Assembly: GCA_024279045.1 (NCBI GenBank)
Contig: JAJRRZ010000247.1
Location: forward strand, 1-6,327
DNA: 6,327 bases
Direction of reading: 5' to 3'
Source: Alphaproteobacteria bacterium
GTDB taxonomy: Bacteria; Pseudomonadota; Alphaproteobacteria; Rhizobiales; Aestuariivirgaceae
Of the stretch, positions 1-6,219 are shown piece by piece. The notes below the pieces were generated by a model. That model had not been told where the DNA came from, did not search any database, and worked only from the letters and a program-made list of their open reading frames with translations. Position 1 is the stretch's first letter; the number at the start of each line of letters is the position of its first letter. The position numbers were made by a program, and so were the translations under genes.

Positions 1-845
1 CGCACGTCTTGCCAATCGATATCCGCCGCCGATTCCACCAGTTGTGCCGCCGCGCCAAAGCGCCGCGCCACCTCCACCAGGCGGCGCGAGTTGGACGAGT
101 TCGGCGCGCCCACCACCAGCACCATGTCGCAGCGCTCGGCCAGCGCCCGCACCGCTTCCTGCCGGTTGGTGGTGGCATAGCAGATGTCTTCCTGCGAGGG
201 GCCGCGCATGTCCGGAAAGCGGCGCTGCAGCACGGCGATGATTTCGGCGGTGTCCATCACCGACAGCGTCGTCTGCGTAACATAGGCCACGCCCGCGGCG
301 TCTTCGGGCAATTGCACGGCTTCGGCATCGGCCACGGTCTCGATCAGGGTGATGGCCCCGCCGGGCAACTGGCCCATGGTGCCGATGACCTCGGGGTGCC
401 CGGCATGGCCGATGAGCAGCACATGCCGCCCGGCGGCGTGATGGCGCTGGGCCTCGTGGTGCACCTTGAACACCAGCGGACAGGTGGCGTCGATATGAAA
501 CAGGTTGCGCGCGCGCGCCTCTTCCACCACCGCGCGGGCCACGCCGTGGGCGGAGAAGATCACCGGGCGGTCGCAGCCATCGGGCAGTTCGTCCAGTTCG
601 TCGATGAACACCGCCCCGCGCGCCTTCAACCCTTCCACCACGTGGGCATTGTGGACGATCTCGTGGCGCACGTAGACCGGCGCGCCGAAACGCTTCAGCG
701 CTTCCTCGACAATGGCAATGGCCCGCTCCACCCCGGCGCAGAAACCACGAGGCGCGGCCAGCAGCAGGGTGATGGCCCCGGCGGCGGCATCGGTGGCGGC
801 GTTGCCGCTCATGTTTCCGACCGTGTTGTCGGTGGTGGTGCTCAT
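1..845 (-). CDS. ispH: 4-hydroxy-3-methylbut-2-enyl diphosphate reductase (IspH/LytB), N-terminal 281 codons, cut by the window edge
   Basis: IspH is a cytosolic 4Fe-4S enzyme that converts HMBPP to IPP and DMAPP in the last step of the MEP isoprenoid pathway. Read on the minus strand from the ATG at 845-843, the frame stays open to the left edge. All three expected cluster cysteines are present: Cys36 in PRGFCAGVERAI, Cys122 in DATCPLV and Cys222 in DICYATTNRQ. Substrate-site residues also line up with the E. coli enzyme: His65 (VRHEIVHN), His100 (SAHGV), His150 and Glu152 (GHAGHPEV), Thr193 (TQTTLS) and the PNSSNS run at 248-253. About 30-40 C-terminal residues should lie outside the window. 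The first 24 or so residues are a low-complexity extension before the conserved core, so Met12 is an alternative start. I prefer the first ATG because AGGAG (plus-strand 856-860) sits 10 bases upstream. The gene is divergent from the gcv operon. Confidence 0.96.
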   Translation of the reverse strand, partial: MSTTTDNTVGNMSGNAATDAAAGAITLLLAAPRGFCAGVERAIAIVEEALKRFGAPVYVRHEIVHNAHVVEGLKARGAVFIDELDELPDGCDRPVIFSAHGVARAVVEEARARNLFHIDATCPLVFKVHHEAQRHHAAGRHVLLIGHAGHPEVIGTMGQLPGGAITLIETVADAEAVQLPEDAAGVAYVTQTTLSVMDTAEIIAVLQRRFPDMRGPSQEDICYATTNRQEAVRALAERCDMVLVVGAPNSSNSRRLVEVARRFGAAAQLVESAADIDWQDV

Positions 846-879
846 GGCGCGCCTGCTCCTCTTGTTCTGGAAGTCCTAA

Positions 880-908
880 CATATACCGCGCGCCATCGCG
901 AGAGACAG
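880..908 (-). promoter_or_regulatory. Possible ispH promoter (weak match)
   Basis: On the minus strand, CTGTCT (plus-strand 903-908) and TATATG (plus-strand 880-885) are separated by 17 bases and point towards ispH. They match the sigma-70 consensus at 3 of 6 and 4 of 6 positions. Transcription would start around 872, giving a leader of about 27 bases that includes the ispH ribosome binding site. The position is sensible and the only AT-rich patch in the region is the -10 candidate, but the match is weak. Confidence 0.25.
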
Positions 909-946
909 CCGGAACGCTCCGTTGCGTGGAAAACCGTTCCTCCCTC

Positions 947-977
947 TTGACTCGCGCGCGCCGCTGGGGGACGTAAT
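947..977 (+). promoter_or_regulatory. Possible gcv operon promoter (weak match)
   Basis: TTGACT (947-952) matches the -35 consensus at five of six positions, and CGTAAT (972-977) is a fair -10, but the spacer is 19 bases. Transcription would begin near 984, just before the first riboswitch aptamer. One argument against it is that the leader segment 980-985, which can pair with the inter-aptamer linker, would then be largely untranscribed. The true promoter may lie further upstream. Confidence 0.22.
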
Positions 978-998
978 GGGCAAGCTCTTCCCGTCAAG

Positions 999-1111
999 TC
1001 CCGCGGGAGAGTGTGCCGCCCTGGCCGCTGGCGCAACAATCGTTGCCCTGGTTGGCGGCGCCGCCGAAGGAGCAACCGCCCCGGAAACTCTCAGGCAAAA
1101 GGACCGCGGGA
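999..1111 (+). promoter_or_regulatory. Glycine riboswitch aptamer I
   Basis: The closing helix P1 is a perfect 8-base pairing, TCCCGCGG (999-1006) with CCGCGGGA (1104-1111). GAGAG (1007-1011) pairs with CTCTC (1088-1092). An extended arm is formed by GCCGCC (1015-1020) with GGCGGC (1054-1059), capped by GCAAC (1033-1037) with GTTGC (1042-1046). The conserved core GCCGCCGAAGGAGCAACC lies at 1060-1077 and CTCTCAGGCAAAAGGACC at 1088-1105. All these elements are near consensus, so this aptamer should bind glycine. Confidence 0.93.
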
Positions 1112-1144
1112 CGAGAGGTGGCTTGCGGGCTGTTTCTGCGGGAG

Positions 1145-1258
1145 CTCTGGAGAGTGGCCAGGCTGGCCTTGGTCGGCCCGGCCCACCGAAGGGGGTAAGC
1201 CGAGCGGGCCTTGTCATGGGCCTGGCGGTGAAATCTCTCAGGTTTCGGACAGAGGGGG
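1145..1258 (+). promoter_or_regulatory. Glycine riboswitch aptamer II
   Basis: CTCT (1145-1148) pairs with AGAG (1251-1254) as a short P1, and GAGAG (1150-1154) pairs with CTCTC (1235-1239). The core CACCGAAGGGGGTAAGCC spans 1183-1200, and CTCTCAGGTTTCGGACAGAG spans 1235-1254. Its P1 is much shorter than that of aptamer I. This fits the usual role of the second aptamer as the one whose closing helix is exchanged with the downstream expression platform. The G run after CCGAA (five G) is slightly long. Confidence 0.9.
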
Positions 1259-1348
1259 CGCGCCTGTCGTGTAAGGTTGGTGGCGGGAATGTCCCGTTGC
1301 GGCCTTGGGCGCGTCGTTTGCTGCTGAACCGTTACGGGAGAAGCCCTC
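1259..1348 (+). promoter_or_regulatory. Riboswitch expression platform with candidate ribosome-site sequestration
   Basis: There is no stem followed by a T run here, so transcription termination is not apparent. CGGGA (1284-1288) and TCCCG (1292-1296) form a perfect 5-base hairpin with a 3-base loop. The right arm, extended as TCCCGT (1292-1297), is also perfectly complementary to ACGGGA (1334-1339), which contains most of the gcvT ribosome binding site GGGAG (1336-1340). The two pairings exclude each other, which would suit translational control. The link to aptamer occupancy is inferred. Confidence 0.45.
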
Positions 1349-2515
1349 ATGTCCGGCCAGGCCCACGCAAGTGCCGATGATCTGCTGAAAACCCCGCTGC
1401 ATGCCCTGCACGAGCGCCTGGGCGCGCGCATGGTGCCCTTCGCCGGATATCTGATGCCGGTGCAATATGAAGGCATCATCGCCGAGCATACCCATACGCG
1501 CACGCAGGCCTCGCTGTTCGACGTATCGCACATGGGCCAGGCGGAGCTGATCGGCGCCGACTGGCAGTCGGTGGCCCGCGCGCTGGAACAGCTCAACCCC
1601 GCCGCCCTGCTGGAGCTGGCGCCCGGGCGCATGCGCTATGGTTTCCTGCTCAACGAACAGGGCGGCATCATCGATGATCTGATGGTTACCCGTCCGCCCG
1701 CAGCCACTGGTGATGATGGCGCGGAAGGTCGTCTGCTGCTGGTGCTCAATGCCGCGCGCAAACAGGTGGATGCCGAGGCCATTCGCGCCGTGCTGCCCGC
1801 CGGGGTGGAGCTTGTCGAGCACGCCGAACGCGCGCTGCTCGCCCTGCAGGGGCCACGGGCGGAAGCGGCGCTGGCGCGGCACTGCCCGGCGGTGGCCGAT
1901 CTCTTCTTCATGGAGGCAATGGCAGGCGATATCGGCGACATTCCCGCCTTCATCTCGCGTTCCGGCTATACCGGCGAAGACGGCTTCGAGATTTCCGTGG
2001 CTGCCGATCAGGCCGAGGCGCTGGCCGAGCTGCTGCTGGGCGAGCCGGAGGTGAAACCCGCCGGACTGGGCGCGCGCGACACGCTGCGGCTGGAGGCGGG
2101 CCTGTGCCTGTATGGCAACGACATCGACGAGAGCACCTCGCCGGTGGAAGCAGCGCTCACATGGGCCATTGGCAAGCGCCGCCGCGAGGCGGGCGATTTT
2201 CCGGGCAGCCAGCGCATCCTGAAGGAGCTGGCCGAAGGTCCGGCACGCAAGCGGGTGGGGTTTGCCATCGAGGGCCGCGCGCCGATGCGCACCGGAGCAG
2301 CGGTGCTGGCGGCGGATGGCGCGCAGATCGGCAACATCACCTCCGGCGGCTTCGGCCCGACGGTGGGCGCGCCGGTGGCCATGGGCTATGTCGCCAGCGG
2401 ACATGCAACGAAGGACACCCCCGTAACATTGCGCGCCGGCAGGCGCGAGGCGCAGGCGCGGGTGGCCAGCCCCACCTTCACCAAACCGGGCTACAAGCGC
2501 CGCCCGAAGGCATGA
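1349..2515 (+). CDS. gcvT: Aminomethyltransferase, T protein of the glycine cleavage system
   Basis: GcvT transfers the methylene group from the aminomethyl-lipoyl arm of H protein to tetrahydrofolate, releasing ammonia and giving 5,10-methylene-THF. The 388-residue protein has a normal length. Family blocks in order are FAGYLMPVQYEGI (31-43), LFDVSHMG (56-63), GGIIDDLMVT (105-114) with the catalytic-site aspartate at 109/110, ALQGPRAE (165-172), SRSGYTGEDGFEISV (203-217), GLGARDTLRLEAGL (239-252), and ITSGGFGPTVG (330-340) in the C-terminal domain. The start is supported by GGGAG at 1336-1340, eight bases before the ATG, and by the conserved N-terminal TPLHALHERLGA. It is the first gene of the operon, directly under the glycine riboswitch. 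The 83-base gap to gcvH holds the gcvH ribosome site and nothing else I can recognise. Confidence 0.97.
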   Translation: MSGQAHASADDLLKTPLHALHERLGARMVPFAGYLMPVQYEGIIAEHTHTRTQASLFDVSHMGQAELIGADWQSVARALEQLNPAALLELAPGRMRYGFLLNEQGGIIDDLMVTRPPAATGDDGAEGRLLLVLNAARKQVDAEAIRAVLPAGVELVEHAERALLALQGPRAEAALARHCPAVADLFFMEAMAGDIGDIPAFISRSGYTGEDGFEISVAADQAEALAELLLGEPEVKPAGLGARDTLRLEAGLCLYGNDIDESTSPVEAALTWAIGKRRREAGDFPGSQRILKELAEGPARKRVGFAIEGRAPMRTGAAVLAADGAQIGNITSGGFGPTVGAPVAMGYVASGHATKDTPVTLRAGRREAQARVASPTFTKPGYKRRPKA

Positions 2516-2598
2516 TGCAAAGGCACATGGCCTGAAGGCGCCACAAGAGACATCACGAGAGGCTTTATCCAACGGACACAGCAGCAGGGAGCAGCAGC

Positions 2599-2973
2599 AT
2601 GAGCAGGCTTTACACCAGGGAACATGAATGGGTGGAGGTAGACGGCGACATCGCCACGATGGGCATCACCAAGCACGCCGCGGAGCAGTTGGGCGACATC
2701 GTCTTCGTCGAAACGCCGGAGGTGGGAACGGAAGTGGAGGCCGGTGGCGAGGCTGGCGTGGTGGAGTCGGTGAAGGCGGCGTCCGATGTCTATGCCCCCG
2801 TTTCCGGCGAGGTGGTGGAAATCAACGAGGCGCTGGAGAGCGAGCCGGGCAAGGTGAACGAAGATCCGGAAGGCGAAGGATGGTTCTTCAAGGTGAAGCT
2901 CTCCGATGCGGATGAGCTGAACGAGCTGATGGACGCCGCTTCTTACGAAGCCTTCGTCAAGGAAGAGGCCTGA
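2599..2973 (+). CDS. gcvH: Glycine cleavage system H protein, lipoyl carrier
   Basis: GcvH is a small soluble protein whose lipoylated lysine carries the aminomethyl group between the P and T proteins and is reoxidised by the L protein. The 124-residue chain has the expected length. It starts with the typical YTREHEWVEVDGD (5-17) and TMGITKHAAEQLGDIVFVE (20-38). The lipoylation site is Lys59 in VVESVKAASDVYAPVSGEV (54-72), and the acidic C-terminal part EGEGWFFKVKLSD (94-106) is also standard. GGGAG at 2587-2591 lies seven bases before the ATG. The stop codon is followed after seven bases by gcvP, so the two are probably translationally coupled. No lipoyl ligase or lipoate synthase gene is present in the window, so modification must come from elsewhere. 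Confidence 0.97.
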   Translation: MSRLYTREHEWVEVDGDIATMGITKHAAEQLGDIVFVETPEVGTEVEAGGEAGVVESVKAASDVYAPVSGEVVEINEALESEPGKVNEDPEGEGWFFKVKLSDADELNELMDAASYEAFVKEEA

Positions 2974-2980
2974 CCCCGCC

Positions 2981-5884
2981 ATGACCACACGCAAGCGCCC
3001 CAGCCTGAAAGACCTGCAGCCCGGTGCGAACTTCATTCCGCGCCACATCGGCCCGCGCGAGGACGACATCGCGGAGATGCTCGAGGTGGTGGGGGCGGAT
3101 GACCTCGACGACATGGTCGAGCGCATCATCCCCGCCGACATCCGCACCGAGCGCGGTTTCTGCCTGCCGCCGGCGGTGTCGGAGCGCAACTGCATCTCCG
3201 ACCTGATGGCCATTGCCCGGCGCAACCGGGTGATGGTCTCCATGATCGGCCAGGGCTATTACGGCTGCATCATGCCGAAGGTGATCCAGCGCCGGGTGCT
3301 GGAAAACCCCGGCTGGTATACCGCCTACACGCCCTATCAGGCGGAGGTAAGCCAGGGCCGGCTGGAGGCGTTGCTGACGTTTCAGCACATGATTTCCGAC
3401 CTGTCGGGGCTGGAGGTGGCCAACGCATCGCTGCTGGACGAGGCCACGGCAGCGGCGGAGGCCATGGCCATGGCCCAGCGCATTACCCGCGGCAAGCGCG
3501 GCAACGTGTTCTTCGTCGATGAAGGCGTGTTCGACCAGACGCTGGCGGTGGTCAGGGCACGGGCGGAACACTTCGGCTTCAAGGTGGTTGTCGGCGATCC
3601 GTTCAACGACCTGAACGCCAAAGAGGTATTCGCCGCGCTGCTGCAATACCCCGGCAAGCGTGGCGACATCCACGACTTCTCCCCGGTGTGCGAGCGCCTG
3701 CGGCAGGCCGGCGCCCTGTCCATCATCGCCGCGGACATTCTCTCGCTGGTGCTGCTGAAATCGCCTGGCGAGATGGGCGCGGACATCGCCATCGGCTCGG
3801 CGCAGCGCTTCGGCGTGCCGATGGGTTATGGCGGGCCGCATGCGGCCTGGCTGGCCACCCGCGCCGATTACGTGCGGCAGATGCCCGGGCGCGTCATCGG
3901 CGTCTCGCGCGATGCCGAGGGAAGGTTGGCGCTGCGCATGGCGCTGCAGACACGCGAGCAGCACATCCGCCGCGAGAAGGCCACCTCGAACATCTGCACC
4001 GCGCAGGTGCTGCTGGCCAACCTGGCCGCCTTCTACGCCGTCTATCACGGGCCGGAGAAACTGCGCCAGATCGCCATGCGCACCAACCGCTATGCCGAAA
4101 TCATCGCCACCGCGCTGGCCGAGCATGGATACGAGATCGTCAACGAGCGCTTCTTCGACACCATCACCGTGAAGGTGCCGGGCCGGGCGCACTGGTATGC
4201 GGCGCGCGCCCGCGAGCAGCGCATCAACATCCACGTGGCCGATGCCGACCACGTGAGCATCAGTACCGACGAAACCACCCGCCGCTCCGAGGTAATCCGC
4301 CTGATCCGCGTGTTCTTCCCGCACGTGCTGGGCAACCCGGACGACATCTACGAGATCGACACCCGGGCGCGGCGCGGCATTCCCGAAGACCTGCTGCGCC
4401 GCGATGAGATCCTCATCCATCCGGTGTTCAACAGCTATCATTCCGAAACGGAGATGATGCGCTATCTGCGCCGCCTGCAGGCGAAGGACATCGCGCTTGA
4501 CCGCTCGATGATCCCGCTGGGCTCGTGCACCATGAAGCTCAATGCCGCCACCGAAATGCAGGCGCTGAGCTGGCGGGAGTTCGCGCACATCCACCCCTTC
4601 GCGCCGCTGGAGCAGGCGCAGGGTTATCAGCAGCTCATCGAGGAGCTGGAGCATTACCTGTGCACGCTCACCGGCTTCGATGCCATGAGCTTTCAGCCCA
4701 ATGCCGGCAGCCAGGGGGAATATGCCGGGCTGCTGGTGATCAAGCGCTATCATGCCGAGCGCGGCGAGGGTGGGCGCAATATCTGCCTCATCCCCACCTC
4801 GGCGCACGGCACCAACCCGGCCTCGGCGGCAATGGCGGGGCTGAAGGTGGTGAGCGTGAAGTGCGACGACGACGGCAACATCGACCTTGACGACCTGCGC
4901 GCGAAGGCGGCGAAACACGCCGATGCGCTGGCGGCGTTCATGGTAACCTATCCGTCCACGCATGGCGTGTTCGAGCATACCATCCGCGAGGCCTGCGACA
5001 TCGTCCACGCACACGGCGGGCAGGTGTATTTCGACGGCGCGAACATGAACGCGCTGGTCGGCTTCGTGCGCCCGGCGGAGCTGGGGGCGGATGTGTGCCA
5101 CCTGAACCTGCACAAGACCTTCGCCATCCCCCACGGTGGCGGCGGGCCGGGTGTGGGGCCCATCGGCGTGAAGGCGCACCTGGCGAAGTTCCTGCCCGGG
5201 CATGTGCTGGTGGATGGCGTCAACCCGGCGGCGGCGCGCTACGAGGATACCATCGGCCAGGTGGCCGCCGCGCCGTGGGGCAGCGCGCTGATCCTCACCA
5301 TTTCGTGGTGCTACATCCGCCTGATGGGCGCGGACGGGCTGAAGCGCGCCACGCAACTGGCCATGCTCAACGCCAACTACATCGCCCGCAGGCTGCAGCC
5401 GTATTATCCGGTGGTCTACACCGGCCCCGGCGGCTGGGTGGCGCACGAGTGCATCATCGACCTGCGCCAGATAAAGGCGGAAACGGGCATCACGGTGGAA
5501 GACGTGGCCAAGCGGCTGGTGGACTATGGCTATCATGCCCCCACCATGAGCTGGCCGGTGCCCGACACGCTGATGATCGAGCCGACGGAATCGGAAAGCA
5601 GGGAGGAGCTGGATCGCTTTATCGAAGCGATGATCACCATCCGCAAAGAAATTGACAAGGTGGCGAAGGGCGAATGGGAAAGGGACGACAACCCGCTGAA
5701 AAACGCCCCGCACACCCCGCACCTGCTGCACGGCGACTGGCCCCGCCCCTACGACAAGGCCACCGCCTGCTTCCCGCTACCCTGGGTCGAACTTGACAAA
5801 TACTGGCCCCCTGTTGCTAGAGTGGACAATGTGCTTGGGGACAGGAATCTGATTCCTCGCTGGAAAAGAGAGAGGGAGAATTAA
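2981..5884 (+). CDS. gcvP: Glycine dehydrogenase (decarboxylating), one-chain P protein, with an atypical C-terminal tail
   Basis: GcvP is the PLP enzyme that decarboxylates glycine and loads the aminomethyl group onto lipoyl-GcvH. The 967 residues match the fused homodimeric type (E. coli 957), not the split GcvPA/GcvPB type. The N-terminal half has FIPRHIGP (18-25), GYYGCIMP and YTPYQAEVSQGRLE. The catalytic half has GSCTMKLNAATEM from 514, TSAHGTNPAS with His609, YFDGANMNALVG with Asp685, and the PLP lysine Lys712 in HLNLHKTF before the glycine-rich loop HGGGGPGVGP (718-727). The start lies seven bases after gcvH, with AAGAGG at 2963-2968. Oddity: family wording holds through KYWPPVARVDN and GDRNL (to residue 957), but the usual cysteine-containing ending (FCSC or similar) is replaced by IPRWKREREN. 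The last 21 codons include four AGA/AGG, whereas earlier arginines are mostly CGN. No terminator follows. The enzyme is probably still active because the catalytic core is intact. Confidence 0.96.
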   Translation: MTTRKRPSLKDLQPGANFIPRHIGPREDDIAEMLEVVGADDLDDMVERIIPADIRTERGFCLPPAVSERNCISDLMAIARRNRVMVSMIGQGYYGCIMPKVIQRRVLENPGWYTAYTPYQAEVSQGRLEALLTFQHMISDLSGLEVANASLLDEATAAAEAMAMAQRITRGKRGNVFFVDEGVFDQTLAVVRARAEHFGFKVVVGDPFNDLNAKEVFAALLQYPGKRGDIHDFSPVCERLRQAGALSIIAADILSLVLLKSPGEMGADIAIGSAQRFGVPMGYGGPHAAWLATRADYVRQMPGRVIGVSRDAEGRLALRMALQTREQHIRREKATSNICTAQVLLANLAAFYAVYHGPEKLRQIAMRTNRYAEIIATALAEHGYEIVNERFFDTITVKVPGRAHWYAARAREQRINIHVADADHVSISTDETTRRSEVIRLIRVFFPHVLGNPDDIYEIDTRARRGIPEDLLRRDEILIHPVFNSYHSETEMMRYLRRLQAKDIALDRSMIPLGSCTMKLNAATEMQALSWREFAHIHPFAPLEQAQGYQQLIEELEHYLCTLTGFDAMSFQPNAGSQGEYAGLLVIKRYHAERGEGGRNICLIPTSAHGTNPASAAMAGLKVVSVKCDDDGNIDLDDLRAKAAKHADALAAFMVTYPSTHGVFEHTIREACDIVHAHGGQVYFDGANMNALVGFVRPAELGADVCHLNLHKTFAIPHGGGGPGVGPIGVKAHLAKFLPGHVLVDGVNPAAARYEDTIGQVAAAPWGSALILTISWCYIRLMGADGLKRATQLAMLNANYIARRLQPYYPVVYTGPGGWVAHECIIDLRQIKAETGITVEDVAKRLVDYGYHAPTMSWPVPDTLMIEPTESESREELDRFIEAMITIRKEIDKVAKGEWERDDNPLKNAPHTPHLLHGDWPRPYDKATACFPLPWVELDKYWPPVARVDNVLGDRNLIPRWKREREN
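5793..5823 (+). promoter_or_regulatory. Possible promoter inside the gcvP 3' end, ahead of the P-loop gene
   Basis: A perfect TTGACA (5793-5798) is followed, after a 19-base spacer, by TAGAGT (5818-5823), which matches the -10 consensus at four of six positions. Transcription would start near 5830, leaving a leader of about 50 bases to the ATG at 5884. The site falls where base composition begins to drop from the host level. It could be a promoter brought in with the foreign DNA, or chance: TTGACA also encodes part of the conserved LDK of GcvP. Confidence 0.35.
5843..5857 (+). repeat. Perfect 15-base palindrome at the gcvP/foreign DNA boundary
   Basis: AGGAATC (5843-5849) and GATTCCT (5851-5857) are perfect inverted copies around a single central T. 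The site lies just downstream of the promoter-like TTGACA and 26 bases before the P-loop gene start. It spans exactly the codons where GcvP family similarity stops (residues 955-959). It could be an operator for an unseen regulator, part of a recombination site, or a short RNA hairpin. As a hairpin the loop would be too tight unless one or two end pairs open. Confidence 0.5.
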
Positions 5885-6219
5885 TGGGTAAGTTTAAAAG
5901 TATAAAATTTGGATATGCAAGCGCAGAGCTGGAATACAAACAGGCGCCAATATTGCTAAAAGAAGGTTTTCATGATCCAAATAATTATTTAAACGAAATA
6001 TTATACGAAGATAAATTTTTAATACTTGGGTATAAAGGGAGTGGAAAATCAAGCTTTGGGTCAAAAATATGTATATTAGGCGAAGAAAATTATGATATTT
6101 TTTCCAGATGTGTACATTTTGAAGATCTTCCATACAAGAGATTAAGTAAAATTATAAAGGGAGATATAGAAAGGGAGGTGAAGCTTCCTAGGCTCTGTGG
6201 ACGAATTTTATCCAGATGA
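5884..6219 (+). pseudogene. AT-rich P-loop NTPase gene, 5' part only, interrupted by an IS5-type element
   Basis: The frame encodes 111 residues, of which about 102 are original; the last nine (RLCGRILSR) are read from the insertion sequence before a stop at 6217-6219. A clean Walker A motif, GYKGSGKS with Lys55 (49-56), follows the hydrophobic strand KFLILG, so this is the start of a nucleotide-binding ATPase. No Walker B or other domain is reached. The N-terminal wording (FGYASAE, LLKEGFHDPNN, KFLILGYKGSGKS) reminds me of the Sll1717-type P-loop ATPases, but I hold that only tentatively. GC content is about 30% across 5941-6180, far below the neighbouring genes, and codon use is AT-rich, which indicates horizontal transfer. 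Translation should start well: GGGAG (5874-5878) is five bases before the ATG, and the start overlaps the gcvP stop as TAATG. The remainder of the gene may lie beyond the IS. Confidence 0.75.

Larger units (their letters stand above)
980..1258 (+). promoter_or_regulatory. Tandem glycine riboswitch, both aptamers, in the gcvTHP leader
   Basis: This non-coding leader contains two copies of the glycine aptamer signature in the classic tandem arrangement. Each copy has GGAGAG (1006-1011 and 1149-1154), a CCGAAGG core (1064-1070 and 1185-1191), and CTCTCAGG followed by GGAC (1088-1104 and 1235-1250). A linker of about 33 bases joins the aptamers. GCAAGC at 980-985 is perfectly complementary to GCTTGC at 1121-1126 in the linker, consistent with the leader-linker helix (P0) known from this class. 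Established knowledge: glycine binding to such RNAs in front of gcvT turns on glycine cleavage genes. Here the next gene is gcvT, 90 bases downstream, so an ON switch for the operon is the natural inference. Confidence 0.95.

Noticed and set aside
911..940. Inverted repeat GGAACG (911-916) / CGTTCC (935-940) as an operator or terminator between the divergent genes
   Set aside because: Only six bases per arm with an 18-base gap and no T run; this is expected by chance in a region of this size.
9..950. Long plus-strand open frame antisense to ispH (313 codons)
   Set aside because: It is His/Gly/Arg-rich with no family wording, and the opposite strand carries ispH with all cluster cysteines. 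High GC makes such antisense frames common.
1284..1296. CGGGA-ATG-TCCCG hairpin as an intrinsic terminator
   Set aside because: The stem is only five pairs and is followed by TTGCGG, not a T run. It was kept only as part of a possible translational switch.
922..1380. Plus-strand open frame across the riboswitch leader (152 codons)
   Set aside because: It runs through both glycine aptamers and into gcvT in another frame. The bases are explained by RNA structure and there is no convincing ribosome site.
1238..2572. Minus-strand open frame opposite gcvT (444 codons)
   Set aside because: Low-complexity composition and no recognisable motifs; it is a mirror of the GC-rich gcvT codons.
2516..2598. 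gcvT-gcvH gap as a site for a small gene or second promoter
   Set aside because: Only 83 bases, with no plausible -35/-10 pair and no open frame with a ribosome site other than that of gcvH.
2957..5731. Very long minus-strand open frame opposite gcvP (924 codons)
   Set aside because: It is striking in length, but the product is His/Arg/Gly/Gln-rich with no domain wording. It arises from the third-position GC bias of gcvP, whose own frame is strongly conserved.
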